From Burkholderiaceae bacterium (lineage in GTDB: Bacteria; Pseudomonadota; Gammaproteobacteria; Burkholderiales; Burkholderiaceae_B), in the NCBI GenBank assembly GCA_023653055.1, contig JAMNXR010000015.1, positions 1-64,000 of the forward strand: a DNA stretch of 64,000 nucleotides, in the 5' to 3' direction. This document shows positions 1 to 9,527 of this stretch, piece by piece. The notes below the pieces were generated by a model, which made no database searches, was not told where the DNA came from, and worked only from the letters and a program-made list of their open reading frames with translations. The stretch's first letter is position 1. Each line of letters starts with the position of its first letter. The position numbers and the translations under genes are program-made.

Positions 1-97
1 GGACACCATACTTGGCAGCAAGCGCTTTGCAACCTCCGCCATCCGCTAAGTAGTCTTGAACTACTGATCTTTTAAATTCCTCGTCGTACTTCGTCAT
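1..97 (-). CDS. IS3-type transposase OrfA, N-terminal part (cut by window edge)
   Basis: The first 32 codons of a minus-strand gene start at the ATG at 97 and run off the window. The peptide begins MTKYDEEFKRSVVQDY and continues with GGGCKALAAKYGV, the usual start of the helix-turn-helix OrfA of IS3-family elements (Tnp_1 type). It would bind the IS ends and, with a frameshifted OrfB, carry out transposition. The IS-like end at 126-148 lies just outside it, which supports the call. The Shine-Dalgarno-like GGGGTG sits inside a hairpin immediately upstream. Exact IS subgroup and integrity cannot be judged from this fragment. Confidence 0.75.
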   Translation of the reverse strand, partial: MTKYDEEFKRSVVQDYLADGGGCKALAAKYGV

Positions 98-103
98 GAA
101 AAA

Positions 104-148
104 CACCCCAAGAGTTGGATGAGTGTCCAACTTTTGGGGTGCAGTTCA
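104..148 (-). repeat. IS terminal end with hairpin before the transposase
   Basis: Read on the minus strand, the end starts TGAACTGCACCCCAAAAG at 148, like IS3-family termini. Positions 126-141 and 104-119 are inverted copies, 16 bp with one mismatch, separated by a six-base loop. On the minus strand the hairpin is followed by five T residues (103-99), one C and the transposase ATG. It therefore has the form of an intrinsic terminator facing transcription that arrives from lpdA, and it also holds the likely ribosome binding site in its stem. The other IS end and any target duplication lie outside the window. Confidence 0.7.
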
Positions 149-199
149 TAAATCTGGCAGCTTTTTTTACTCACTTTATGACAAGCTTTGTTTCAAGAT

Positions 200-2005
200 T
201 TACTTTTTCCGAACAGGGGGCAAGTCCGTGCAGTGCCCTTCTGCGGCCTCGGCGGCTAAACCAATCGACTCACCAAGCGTTGGGTGCGGGTGAATCGTTT
301 TACCGATATCCACTGCATCCGCGCCCATCTCGATGGCAAGCGAAACCTCACCAATCAGATCGCCTGCATGGGTGCCCACAATACCGCCACCCAAGATCTT
401 GTGAGTCGTCGCATCAAATAAAAGCTTGGTAAAGCCCTCGTCGCGGCCATTCGCAATCGCACGACCTGAAGCAGCCCAAGGAAACACGCCCTTGGTCACT
501 GCAATGCCTTCTTGCTTAGCTTGGTCTTCCGTCAAGCCTACCCAAGCGATTTCAGGATCTGTGTAGGCCACTGAAGGAATCACGCGTGCATCAAAATAAC
601 TCTTTTGACCTGCTGCAGCCTCAGCTGCGACATGACCTTCATGCACCGCCTTGTGTGCCAGCATTGGCTGCCCAACAATATCCCCAATGGCAAAAATACT
701 AGGTACATTGGTACGCATCTGACGATCGACCTCAATGAAGCCACGGTCCGTCACGGCAACACCTGCGCGCTCGGCACTGATTTTTTTACCATTTGGCGTG
801 CGTCCCACTGCCTGGAGCACCAAATCGTAGCGCTGCGGCTCTTTAGGTGCACCCTCGCCTTCAAAGGTTACATAGATGCCGTCTTTTTTAGCCTCAGCAC
901 CGACTGTTTTAGTCTTGAGCATGAGATTATCAAAGCGATGGGCGTTGAATTTTTGCCAGACCTTGACCAAGTCCCGGTCCGCACCCTGCATCAGACCGTC
1001 CTGCATTTCAACTACATCAAGACGTGAACCCAGCGCTGAATAGACCGTGCCCATTTCAAGACCAATGATACCGCCACCCACAATCAGCATTTTCTTTGGA
1101 ATACTGCGCAACAACAGTGCACCTGTGGAATCAACCACACGTTCATCATTCGGCATGAAAGGCAATTTCACTGATTGACTACCGGCTGCGATGATCGCCT
1201 GGCCAAAGGCGATGGTCTGGACGCCCTTTTCAGTCTTGACGCTCAGATGATTCGCAGTAACAAACTCGCCTATCCCCTGAATGACGGTCACTTTGCGTGC
1301 TTTAGCCATTCCTGCCAAGCCACCGGTCAACTTACCAATCACACCATCTTTGAAAGCACGGAGTTTATCGAGATCAATTTTGGGTTTCGCGAAAGAAATA
1401 CCATGGGCCGCAAGTGCCTGCGCTTCTTCGAGAACGGCCGCAGTATGTAATAACGCTTTGGACGGAATACAGCCGACATTGAGGCAGACGCCACCAAGCG
1501 TTGCATAACGCTCGACCAGCACAACATTTAAACCAAGATCTGCAGCACGGAAAGCGGCTGAGTAACCTCCAGGCCCTGCACCCAGCACGAGCAAGTCAAA
1601 CTGACTATCCACTTTTCCGGCGAAGCTGGCGACAACGGGCAAGGCGGCTGGACTGGAACTTGGAGCCACAGGGGTCGCCGAAGACACTGCAACTGTTGTA
1701 ACAGCCGCAACGGGTGCAGCAGCGGTCTCGGAAACAACTGACGCAGGCGTCGCGGCAGTTGTGGCACCCGCTTCCATTTTCATGATGGCAGAGCCTTGCT
1801 TGACCTTGTCGCCCACTTTGACAGAGATACTTTTAATGACTCCCGCTTGTGCGCTAGGAATTTCCATGGAGGCCTTGTCGGACTCTACGGTGATCAAGCT
1901 TTGATCCGCCCGCACCACATCACCGACCTTAACTAACACCTCAATGACTTCGACCGTATCAAAATCACCAATATCGGGAACGATCACATCAATTTGATTG
2001 CTCAT
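200..2005 (-). CDS. lpdA: Dihydrolipoyl dehydrogenase (E3) with N-terminal lipoyl domain
   Basis: E3 of the pyruvate dehydrogenase complex; it reoxidises dihydrolipoamide and reduces NAD+ in the cytoplasm. The 601-residue protein starts with a lipoyl domain (about 1-80; lipoyl lysine K44 in [10 protein letters not shown]), then an Ala/Val/Pro-rich linker (about 82-130), then the flavoprotein: FAD motif [10 protein letters not shown] near 142, redox disulfide in [16 protein letters not shown] motif [10 protein letters not shown], and the C-terminal HPHPTLGES with the catalytic His-Glu pair. Standard E3 is about 470 residues, so the length is explained by the extra lipoyl domain, a form known in Neisseria and several betaproteobacteria. 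It follows aceF by 9 bases and is the last gene of the operon. An IS end lies about 50 bases downstream. Confidence 0.96.
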   Translation of the reverse strand: MSNQIDVIVPDIGDFDTVEVIEVLVKVGDVVRADQSLITVESDKASMEIPSAQAGVIKSISVKVGDKVKQGSAIMKMEAGATTAATPASVVSETAAAPVAAVTTVAVSSATPVAPSSSPAALPVVASFAGKVDSQFDLLVLGAGPGGYSAAFRAADLGLNVVLVERYATLGGVCLNVGCIPSKALLHTAAVLEEAQALAAHGISFAKPKIDLDKLRAFKDGVIGKLTGGLAGMAKARKVTVIQGIGEFVTANHLSVKTEKGVQTIAFGQAIIAAGSQSVKLPFMPNDERVVDSTGALLLRSIPKKMLIVGGGIIGLEMGTVYSALGSRLDVVEMQDGLMQGADRDLVKVWQKFNAHRFDNLMLKTKTVGAEAKKDGIYVTFEGEGAPKEPQRYDLVLQAVGRTPNGKKISAERAGVAVTDRGFIEVDRQMRTNVPSIFAIGDIVGQPMLAHKAVHEGHVAAEAAAGQKSYFDARVIPSVAYTDPEIAWVGLTEDQAKQEGIAVTKGVFPWAASGRAIANGRDEGFTKLLFDATTHKILGGGIVGTHAGDLIGEVSLAIEMGADAVDIGKTIHPHPTLGESIGLAAEAAEGHCTDLPPVRKK

Positions 2006-2014
2006 GGCTACTCC

Positions 2015-3364
2015 TTAAAGCGCAATACGACGGAAATCCGCCAGGAGGCTGCCAAGATAGGCATTGAAACGCGCGGCCGACGCACCATCAATCACACGAT
2101 GATCGTAAGAAAGCGAAAGCGGCAAGGTCAGCTGGGGCACAAAAGCTTTTCCGTCCCAGACTGGCTTCATATAAGAGCGGGACACACCCAAAATCGCGAG
2201 CTCAGGTGCGTTAATGATGGGGGTGAAATGCGTACCACCGATGCCACCGAGTGAGGAAATTGAAAAACATCCACCTTGCATTTCAGCAGGAGACAATTTA
2301 CCGTCACGGGCTTTTTTGGCAAGCTCAGTGCTTTCGTTTGCGAGCTCAAGAATGCCTTTTTTATCTGCATCTCGGATCACAGGAACGACGAGTCCATTTG
2401 GCGTATCTGCCGCAAAACCAATATGGAAATATTGCTTCAGGATCAGCTGATCGCCGTCAAGAGAAGCATTGAACTCGGGAAACTTCTTGAGCGCAGCCAC
2501 ACACGCCTTGATCAAGAAAGCGAGCATCGTGACCTTGATGCCAGACTTTTCATTTTCTTTATTGAGGGTCACACGTAGAGCTTCGAGCTCAGTGATGTTG
2601 GCCTCGTCATTGTTAGTGACGTGCGGAATCATGACCCAATTACGGTGCAGGTTGGCACCCGATATTTTCTTGATACGGGACAATGGCTTGGGTGTGACTT
2701 CGCCAAATTTGGTGAAATCAATTTTGGGCCAGGGTAAAAGCTCAAGGCCGCCGATAGACGCACCAGAAGCCGAACCCGCTGATGCACCGGCGCCACCAGA
2801 CAAGGCAAGCTTAACGAAACCTTGCACATCCTCTTGCAAAATACGATTTTTGGGACCAGTACCCGTTACCAGACTGAGATCCACACCCAACTCTCGTGCG
2901 AACTTGCGCACGGAGGGAGAAGCATGTGCCATCCCCGCAGTCGAGACAGGCATCTCTAACTTACCAGCAGCAGGGGCAGCAGTCTGCGGAGTTGCTATCA
3001 CTGGCGTGCTCGCGACAGGCGCGGGAGCTGAGACAGCCGCAGGCGCTGCGGTTGCAGGTGCGGGTGCGGGTGCAGGTGCAGCCACTGCAGGGGCTGCTGC
3101 GGGAGCAGGCGCTGATGCAGCAGCAGAAGCCTCCACGTGCAACATCACACTGCCTTGCTTGACCTTGTCGCCAACCTTTACCTCAATCGACTTGACTACA
3201 CCACCGATCGACGTAGGAATCTCCATTGAGGCCTTGTCCGACTCGACAGTAATCAGACTTTGTTCGGCTTTGACTGTATCGCCAACTTTGACAAGAATCT
3301 CGATCACTTCAACGGTGTCGAAATCCCCAATATCTGGAACTTGAACGGCTGTAACATTGCTCAT
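2015..3364 (-). CDS. aceF: Pyruvate dehydrogenase E2, dihydrolipoamide acetyltransferase
   Basis: E2 core of the pyruvate dehydrogenase complex; transfers the acetyl group from lipoyl lysine to CoA. 449 residues: one lipoyl domain (K44 in [10 protein letters not shown]), a long Ala/Pro linker (about 84-140), a peripheral-subunit binding domain ([16 protein letters not shown] and following), and a catalytic domain ending with [15 protein letters not shown], which has the active-site His and Asp. I chose the ATG at 3364 rather than the TTG at 3382 because AAAGAGA lies just upstream and the protein then starts [15 protein letters not shown], like E3. The gene starts 14 bases after the aceE stop. 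Only one lipoyl domain is present; E. coli has three. Confidence 0.96.
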   Translation of the reverse strand: MSNVTAVQVPDIGDFDTVEVIEILVKVGDTVKAEQSLITVESDKASMEIPTSIGGVVKSIEVKVGDKVKQGSVMLHVEASAAASAPAPAAAPAVAAPAPAPAPATAAPAAVSAPAPVASTPVIATPQTAAPAAGKLEMPVSTAGMAHASPSVRKFARELGVDLSLVTGTGPKNRILQEDVQGFVKLALSGGAGASAGSASGASIGGLELLPWPKIDFTKFGEVTPKPLSRIKKISGANLHRNWVMIPHVTNNDEANITELEALRVTLNKENEKSGIKVTMLAFLIKACVAALKKFPEFNASLDGDQLILKQYFHIGFAADTPNGLVVPVIRDADKKGILELANESTELAKKARDGKLSPAEMQGGCFSISSLGGIGGTHFTPIINAPELAILGVSRSYMKPVWDGKAFVPQLTLPLSLSYDHRVIDGASAARFNAYLGSLLADFRRIAL

Positions 3365-3378
3365 CGCGGGTCTCTTTA

Positions 3379-6078
3379 TCAAGCGTATTGAGGATTGGCT
3401 TTGTTTGGATCAATGCCATATTTTTTGATGGCAGCAGCAACTTGGCTCACAGGAACGGTGCCCTCATCCGCCAAGGCGCGCAAAGTCGCCAGCACAACAA
3501 AGTGACGATCCACTTCAAAGTGCTCTCGCAACTTGGCTCGGAAATCTGAGCGGCCGAAACCATCTGTCCCCAATACCTTGTAGTCGCGACCACGCGGCAT
3601 GAAAGGACGAACCTGGTCGGCAAACAGTTTCATATAGTCCGTCGACGCAATGATAGGGCCCTCGGTCTTTTCAAGCAGACTTGATACAAAAGGTACTTTT
3701 GATTTGCCTGTGGGATGGAGCATATTGTGTCGCTCACAGTCCAAACCATCGCGACGCAACTCTGTAAAGCTGGTGACGCTCCAGATATCTGCAGAAACGC
3801 CCCAATCTTTCTCTAGTAACTCCGCCGCAGCCATCACCTCACGCAAAATCGTGCCCGAACCCAACAACTGGGCGCGAAGCTTATTTTTGCCACCTTTCTT
3901 GAGGCGATACATCCCGCGAATAATGCCATCCTCGTCGCCCTTGTTCAGGCCAGGCTGAGCATAGTTCTCGTTCATGACTGTCAGGTAAAAGAACACGTTT
4001 TCCTGATCTTCGACCATGCGCTTTAAACCATGCTGAATGATGACAGCGAGCTCGTGCGCAAACGTAGGGTCGTAAGAGACGCAATTGGGAATTGTCGAAG
4101 AGAAAATATGGCTGTGGCCGTCTTCGTGCTGAAGGCCCTCGCCGTTGAGCGTCGTGCGACCTGCAGTACCGCCGAGCAAAAAGCCTCTCGCCTGAATGTC
4201 ACCCGCAGCCCAAGCCAAATCGCCCACGCGCTGAAAGCCGAACATTGAGTAATAAATATAGAACGGGATCATGATGCGGTTATTCGTCGAGTATGACGTT
4301 GCCGCAGCAATCCAAGAACTAAAAGCACCCGCCTCGTTGATCCCCTCTTGGAGAAGCTGACCGTCAGAAGATTCGCGGTAATACATGACCTGATCTTTGT
4401 CGACAGGTACATATTTTTGACCTTCAGGCGCGTAAATACCAATCTGCCGGAATAAGCCTTCCATACCAAAGGTACGTGACTCATCGGCCAAGATCGGTAC
4501 AACACGAGGTCCGAGATCCTTGTCTCGCAGCACTTGATTCAGAATACGTACAAAAGCTTGTGTCGTAGAGATCTCACGACCTTCTGCAGTCGGGTCCAAA
4601 ACGGGACGTAGCACTTCAAGCGCAGGCGCTTTGAGATGCTCATCTGCACGTGTTCGACGCTTGGGCAAGTAACCGCCTAGCGCTTTGCGACGATCGTGCA
4701 AGTACATCATTTCGGGTGAATCTTCGGCTGGCTTGAAATAGGGAACTTCTGCAATCTGGCTATCAGGGATGGGGATGTTGTAGCGATCACGGAACTCGCG
4801 GATGGTGTCCGTATCGAGTTTCTTTTGCTGATGTGAAGGATTTTTTGCCTGAACGCCGTGTCCTACGCCATAACCTTTAATCGTTTTGGCCAAGATCACT
4901 GTTGGCTGTCCAGTATGTTGGGTCGCAGCGGAAAACGCCGCGTACACTTTATGAGGATCATGGCCGCCACGATTCAAGCGCCATACATCTTCGTCGCTCA
5001 TGCGCGACACCATTTCCAACAGCTTGGGATGTTTACCAAAGAAGTGTTCGCGAACAAATTTTCCGTCATTGGCTTTGTAGGCCTGATATTCGCCATCAAC
5101 GGTTTCTTCCATGATTTTGCGAAGAATGCCCTCTTTGTCGCTTGCTAGCAGAGGGTCCCAATAGCCGCCCCAAATCATCTTGATAACATTCCATCCACTA
5201 CCGCGGAAATCCCCCTCAAGCTCTTGAATAATCTTGCCATTGCCGCGCACAGGTCCATCCAGACGCTGCAAGTTGCAATTGATCACAAAAATCAAGTTAT
5301 CGAGTTTTTCACGCGCAGCTAAGCTGATTGCACCCAGGGACTCGGGCTCATCCATTTCACCATCACCGCAAAATACCCAAACCTTACGCTGACTCGTATC
5401 TGCGATACCACGTGCATGCAGATACTTGAGAAAACGTGCCTGATAAATCGCCATCAATGGTCCCAGACCCATCGATACCGTCGGAAACTGCCAGAACTCA
5501 GGCATCAACTTAGGATGGGGATAAGACGACAAACCTTTTCCACCCACTTCTTGACGGAAATGATCCAACTGATCTTCAGTCAGGCGACCTTCCAAATAAG
5601 CACGACCATAAACACCCGGCGAAGAGTGGCCTTGGAAGTACACCAAATCACCACCACGTTCAGGTGTGTCGGCATGCCAAAAATGATTTTGACCGCAGCC
5701 GATCATTGTTGCCAGCGAAGCAAATGAAGCAATATGTCCACCGAGATCTCCACCGTCTGGTGGGCTGTGCTTGTTGGCTTTAACGACCATCGCCATCGCA
5801 TTCCAGCGAATGATGCTGCGAATCCGAGCTTCGAGTTCAAGGTTACCTGGCTGCGTAGGCTCAAGCCCTACAGGAATGGTGTTGAGGTAAGCCGTATTGG
5901 GAGAAAATGGAATGTGCACACCGGAGCGGCGAGCCAAATCTGTCAAGCGCTCTAACAAATAGTGAGCGCGTTCAGGACCTTCGCGGTCTAACACGGCTTC
6001 CAAGGCATCCAGCCACTCTTGGGTTTCCAGCGAATCGACGTCTTGAGCGGCATTAATTCCGGCAGCTTGTGGTGCCAT
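3379..6078 (-). CDS. aceE: Pyruvate dehydrogenase E1 component, homodimeric type
   Basis: Thiamine-diphosphate-dependent E1 that decarboxylates pyruvate and acetylates the E2 lipoyl group. The 899-residue length fits the single-chain bacterial E1. The thiamine diphosphate motif is visible as [12 protein letters not shown] and, about 25 residues on, [15 protein letters not shown]. The start at 6078 ([16 protein letters not shown]) is preceded by AGGAGATTCAC, a strong ribosome binding site, and is preferred over upstream in-frame codons to 6144. First gene of aceE-aceF-lpdA. It diverges from the PAS kinase gene; the 198-base gap carries a candidate promoter at 6143-6171. Confidence 0.96.
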   Translation of the reverse strand: MAPQAAGINAAQDVDSLETQEWLDALEAVLDREGPERAHYLLERLTDLARRSGVHIPFSPNTAYLNTIPVGLEPTQPGNLELEARIRSIIRWNAMAMVVKANKHSPPDGGDLGGHIASFASLATMIGCGQNHFWHADTPERGGDLVYFQGHSSPGVYGRAYLEGRLTEDQLDHFRQEVGGKGLSSYPHPKLMPEFWQFPTVSMGLGPLMAIYQARFLKYLHARGIADTSQRKVWVFCGDGEMDEPESLGAISLAAREKLDNLIFVINCNLQRLDGPVRGNGKIIQELEGDFRGSGWNVIKMIWGGYWDPLLASDKEGILRKIMEETVDGEYQAYKANDGKFVREHFFGKHPKLLEMVSRMSDEDVWRLNRGGHDPHKVYAAFSAATQHTGQPTVILAKTIKGYGVGHGVQAKNPSHQQKKLDTDTIREFRDRYNIPIPDSQIAEVPYFKPAEDSPEMMYLHDRRKALGGYLPKRRTRADEHLKAPALEVLRPVLDPTAEGREISTTQAFVRILNQVLRDKDLGPRVVPILADESRTFGMEGLFRQIGIYAPEGQKYVPVDKDQVMYYRESSDGQLLQEGINEAGAFSSWIAAATSYSTNNRIMIPFYIYYSMFGFQRVGDLAWAAGDIQARGFLLGGTAGRTTLNGEGLQHEDGHSHIFSSTIPNCVSYDPTFAHELAVIIQHGLKRMVEDQENVFFYLTVMNENYAQPGLNKGDEDGIIRGMYRLKKGGKNKLRAQLLGSGTILREVMAAAELLEKDWGVSADIWSVTSFTELRRDGLDCERHNMLHPTGKSKVPFVSSLLEKTEGPIIASTDYMKLFADQVRPFMPRGRDYKVLGTDGFGRSDFRAKLREHFEVDRHFVVLATLRALADEGTVPVSQVAAAIKKYGIDPNKANPQYA

Positions 6079-6142
6079 GTGAATCTCCTGGTGCGTAGGT
6101 TCTTGTGTATGAGAGCCTAACTGTTTTTTGGGTATTTGCCGC

Positions 6143-6171
6143 ATTCTATGTACATCTATTAGTCACGGCAA
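6143..6171 (-). promoter_or_regulatory. Candidate sigma70 promoter of aceE operon
   Basis: On the minus strand TTGCCG (6171-6166) is followed after 17 bases by TAGAAT (6148-6143). The -10 matches consensus at five of six bases, the -35 at four. It would give a leader of about 60 bases ahead of the aceE start at 6078. A short inverted repeat TTTCA-5-TGAAA lies further upstream at 6198-6212 in the divergent gap and could be an operator; no PdhR-like site was recognised. Confidence 0.45.
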
Positions 6172-6276
6172 CTAAAATTTCACAAGGCGGGACGTATTTT
6201 CATATCGTGAAACGAACATAGCGGTTTTGATGGCATAACCTGACTAAAATGCATCATCTGTCAATTTGCATGAAAT

Positions 6277-8031
6277 ATGTCCACTCCTCCAAAGTCAGTG
6301 ATCGCCAAGCCGTTTATAGACCAGGCACGCCTTCGAAGGCGTCGCTGGTACTGGCTCACGCCGATGCTGATCCTGATTCTGTATGCGTGCGTGATGAGTG
6401 CGTTCTTTTGGTTACAGCGCATTCAAGATGGCAGCGTGATGTTCATCACGATCGATCAGGAAATGCGGCAACACCGCTTGATCTGGGTGGTGATTGCACT
6501 TTCTGTGGTGATCGTGATCGCCCTGCTCATCTTGTGGCGTTACACACGGTATCGTTCCGAAGCAGAAGCCGCCCTCATCGCTGAGACGGGCTTCAGGCGG
6601 GCCATGGAAAACTCCATGTCTACAGGCATGCGGGTGCTCGATCTCGAAGGCCGCATCGCCTACGTGAATCCCGCCTTCTGCCGAATGATCGGCTGGAATG
6701 AAGCGGATCTGATTGGGAGAATGCCTCCCTTTCCTTATTGGGTTTCCGGCATGCATGACACGCACATGCAAACACTGGAAAGCGTTCTGAGTGGCAAGGC
6801 GCCGAGCAGCGGCCTAGAACTCGAAGCGCAACGCCGTGACGGCTCGCGTTTCAACGCACGCATGTATGTATCACCGTTATTAGACCCTCAAGGCAATCAA
6901 ATCGGATGGATGACCTCCATGACCGATATCACAGAGCCTAAGCGAATTAGAGAGGCACTGACCGCCGCACACGAGCGCTTCATGACGGTGCTCGAAGGTC
7001 TTGACGATGCGATCTCTGTGACCGCTGACACTAACGACGGCCTTGAATTATTGTTTGCTAATCGGACCTACCGCCGACTCTTCGGTGCGCAGACGAATGG
7101 GCACGATGAGTTACTAGCGGGTCGACGCGGTCGTTACACGGACGAATCCGTTGAGATTTTTTCAGCCTCTGTCCAAAGATGGTTCGAAGTGCAGCATCGC
7201 ATGTTGGCGTGGACCGATGGGCGTCGCGTCAGACTACAGGTGGCACGCGATATTACTGAACGCCGTCAGCACGAAGAAACCTCAAGAATCCAGCAAGAAA
7301 AAATTCAGCTCACGAGCCGTCTGACAACAATGGGAGAAATGGCCTCCTCGCTCGCGCATGAGCTCAACCAACCGCTGACCGCAATTGCCAATTACAGTAT
7401 GGGTGCTGTGGCAATGGTCAAGTCGGGTAATCCAAACATGGACACTCTGTTACCTGCGCTTGAAAAAGCTGCGGCCCAGGCCCAGCGTGCTGGAAAAATC
7501 ATCAGCCGGATCCGAGACTTTGTAAAACGGAGCGAACCACGCCGCCAAGCCATTCAGATTCAAACCGTTGTCGACAACGCCATCAGCCTCGCGGAAATCC
7601 ACTCTCGCAAGCGTCAAGTCGCGATTAGTCAGGATGTGCCTGAAAATCTGCCCGATGTCTTCGCAGACCCTATCTTGATCGAACAAGTGTTATTAAACTT
7701 GCTAAAAAATGGCCTGGAGTCCATGGAGCATAGCGCGGTCGAAACACTGGTCGTGGCGGTCACGCTGCATGATCAGCAAATCGAAGTCGCAGTCACGGAT
7801 CGTGGTCACGGCCTTTCGGACCCCGAGCGCCTGTTCGAGCCCTTTTTCAGCACCAAATCCGAGGGTCTCGGAATGGGTCTGAATATTTGCCGCACTATTA
7901 TTGAGTCTCATCATGGCCGCCTTTGGGCGGTCAGCAATCCCGAAGTCGGAACAACATTTCGCTTTACACTACCTTGCGCTTCAAGCCTTGAGGCGCAACA
8001 GCACCTTCAGTCCGAGGAGTTACACACATGA
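6277..8031 (+). CDS. Membrane PAS-domain sensor histidine kinase
   Basis: Sensor of a FixL/FixJ-like two-component pair. 584 residues with two transmembrane segments (about 24-46 and 68-88) and only a short periplasmic loop between them, then two PAS domains (about 105-225 and 230-335, each ending in a DITE-type motif), a phosphoacceptor helix with H361 in AHELNQPL, and an ATPase domain with N-box LLKNGLESM, GHGLSDPERLFEPFF and GLGMGLNI. With the membrane part alone the loop is small, so the signal is probably sensed by the cytoplasmic PAS domains or the membrane. The stop overlaps the regulator start (ATGA at 8028), so the two are translationally coupled. The signal is unknown; no heme-binding PAS residue could be assigned. 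Confidence 0.9.
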   Translation: MSTPPKSVIAKPFIDQARLRRRRWYWLTPMLILILYACVMSAFFWLQRIQDGSVMFITIDQEMRQHRLIWVVIALSVVIVIALLILWRYTRYRSEAEAALIAETGFRRAMENSMSTGMRVLDLEGRIAYVNPAFCRMIGWNEADLIGRMPPFPYWVSGMHDTHMQTLESVLSGKAPSSGLELEAQRRDGSRFNARMYVSPLLDPQGNQIGWMTSMTDITEPKRIREALTAAHERFMTVLEGLDDAISVTADTNDGLELLFANRTYRRLFGAQTNGHDELLAGRRGRYTDESVEIFSASVQRWFEVQHRMLAWTDGRRVRLQVARDITERRQHEETSRIQQEKIQLTSRLTTMGEMASSLAHELNQPLTAIANYSMGAVAMVKSGNPNMDTLLPALEKAAAQAQRAGKIISRIRDFVKRSEPRRQAIQIQTVVDNAISLAEIHSRKRQVAISQDVPENLPDVFADPILIEQVLLNLLKNGLESMEHSAVETLVVAVTLHDQQIEVAVTDRGHGLSDPERLFEPFFSTKSEGLGMGLNICRTIIESHHGRLWAVSNPEVGTTFRFTLPCASSLEAQQHLQSEELHT

Positions 8032-8654
8032 ACACACCCCAAACTGCGAGCACCGTCTATATCGTTGATGATGACGAGGCTGTCAGGGACTCCTTACGTT
8101 GGCTGCTCGAAGCCAATAACTATCGCGTTCGTACATTTCCGAGCGGAGAAAGTTTTCTGGCTGAGTATGACGACAAGCGTCTTGGTGTGCTGATTGTGGA
8201 TGTAAGGATGCCAGGCATGAGCGGTCTTGAGCTCCAAGAACAACTCATCGCGCGCAAATCAACTATGCCAATCGTGTTTATTACTGGCCACGGCGATGTT
8301 CCAATGGCAGTCTCCACGATCAAAAAAGGTGCGATTGATTTTCTAGAAAAGCCCTTTGATGAAACGGATTTACGCGAAATCGTCAGTCGTATGTTTGAAC
8401 AAGCCAACGAGAGACTTTCTCAGGCACAAGCGCAAAAAGCGCATGATGCGATGCTCGCTCGGCTGACGGCCCGTGAGCAACAAGTACTCGAACGCATTGT
8501 GGCGGGTCGACTCAACAAACAAATCGCTGACGATCTCGGTATCAGCATTAAAACTGTTGAGGCGCATCGTGCAAATATTATGGAGAAACTTCAGGTCACA
8601 ACTGTTGCAGACTTAATGAAAGTTGCATTAGCCAAACCTGAGATTTCGGCATGA
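8028..8654 (+). CDS. FixJ/NarL-type response regulator
   Basis: 208 residues: receiver domain (about 9-125) with the acidic cluster DDDEA and phosphoacceptor D58 in [10 protein letters not shown], the conserved Thr and Lys in FITGHGD and LEKPFDE, then a LuxR-type helix-turn-helix (about 140-205, [38 protein letters not shown]). It is the cognate partner of the PAS kinase, overlapping it by four bases, and its stop overlaps the folD start by four bases. Such regulators bind DNA as phosphorylated dimers. Targets cannot be seen here, but co-translation with folD is notable. Confidence 0.93.
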   Translation: MNTPQTASTVYIVDDDEAVRDSLRWLLEANNYRVRTFPSGESFLAEYDDKRLGVLIVDVRMPGMSGLELQEQLIARKSTMPIVFITGHGDVPMAVSTIKKGAIDFLEKPFDETDLREIVSRMFEQANERLSQAQAQKAHDAMLARLTAREQQVLERIVAGRLNKQIADDLGISIKTVEAHRANIMEKLQVTTVADLMKVALAKPEISA

Positions 8655-9499
8655 CGGCACGTGTCATTGACGGCGTCAAACTCGCCGCAACGATTCGCGA
8701 AAACGTAGCCGATCGAACAGCTGCACTAGCCACGGTTGGCATCAAACCTGGCTTGGCCGTGATTTTGGTGGGCAGTGATTCTGCCTCCCAAGTGTACGTG
8801 CGCAATAAAGTCGCCGCGTGTGAAAAAGCAGGCTTTCACTCCGTGTTGGAGCAGTATGGCGCTGACATGACCCAAGAAGCCTTGCTGTCGCGCATCAGAG
8901 CGTTAAATACGGACCCAACTATCCATGGCATTTTGGTTCAATTACCCCTACCCGCACACATCGATGCACACCTGGTTATTGAGACGATTGCGGCTCAAAA
9001 GGATGTAGATGGGTTTCATGTAAGCAATGCCGGATTACTCATGACAGGTAAGCCTTTGTTTAGACCCTGCACGCCTTACGGCGTGATGAAAATGCTAGAG
9101 GCTGAACACGTCACGCTCAGAGGTGCTATCGCCGTGATCATTGGGGCGAGCAATATCGTTGGCAAACCCATGGCAATGCTCCTGCAAACCGCGGGGGCCA
9201 CCGTTACGATCTGTAATTCAAAGACGAAAGATCTTGGTTGGCACACCCGGCATGCGGATATTCTGGTGGTTGCTACAGGCAAGCCTAAAATGATTGATGC
9301 AAGTATGGTCAAACCAGGGGCGATTGTGATCGACGTGGGCATTAACCGCGGTGCGGATGGAAAGCTTTGCGGAGATGTCGACTTTGACAGCGTCAAAACG
9401 GTTGCAGGCGCTCTTACTCCCGTACCTGGTGGTGTGGGTCCGATGACCATTGCCATGTTGCTCGTCAATACGCTCGAAGCCGCTGAACGCACTCAATAA
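8651..9499 (+). CDS. folD: Bifunctional methylenetetrahydrofolate dehydrogenase/cyclohydrolase
   Basis: Makes 10-formyl-tetrahydrofolate from 5,10-methylene-tetrahydrofolate using NADP+, in the cytoplasm. The 282 residues fit the family. Visible motifs are the catalytic [13 protein letters not shown] (Y49, K53), [17 protein letters not shown], the nucleotide site [15 protein letters not shown] and the C-terminal signature [15 protein letters not shown]. The ATG overlaps the stop of the FixJ-like regulator (ATGA), so it is probably translated from the same mRNA as the two-component pair. The peptidase gene follows after 28 bases. Confidence 0.96.
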   Translation: MTARVIDGVKLAATIRENVADRTAALATVGIKPGLAVILVGSDSASQVYVRNKVAACEKAGFHSVLEQYGADMTQEALLSRIRALNTDPTIHGILVQLPLPAHIDAHLVIETIAAQKDVDGFHVSNAGLLMTGKPLFRPCTPYGVMKMLEAEHVTLRGAIAVIIGASNIVGKPMAMLLQTAGATVTICNSKTKDLGWHTRHADILVVATGKPKMIDASMVKPGAIVIDVGINRGADGKLCGDVDFDSVKTVAGALTPVPGGVGPMTIAMLLVNTLEAAERTQ

Positions 9500-9527
9500 T
9501 CGTAGTCAACAACACTAGGCTAAACAA

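Noticed and set aside
149-202. TAAATCT/AGATTTA 7-bp inverted repeat after lpdA
   Set aside because: Short, with a 40-base spacer and no T-run; likely chance.
2469-3344. Long plus-strand Ala-rich ORF opposite aceF
   Set aside because: It mirrors the Ala/Pro linker of aceF on the other strand; the low-complexity GC-rich repeat opens all frames and no family match is visible.
6079-6276. PdhR-like operator in the aceE upstream region
   Set aside because: Only a short TTTCA/TGAAA dyad is visible; it does not match the PdhR site.
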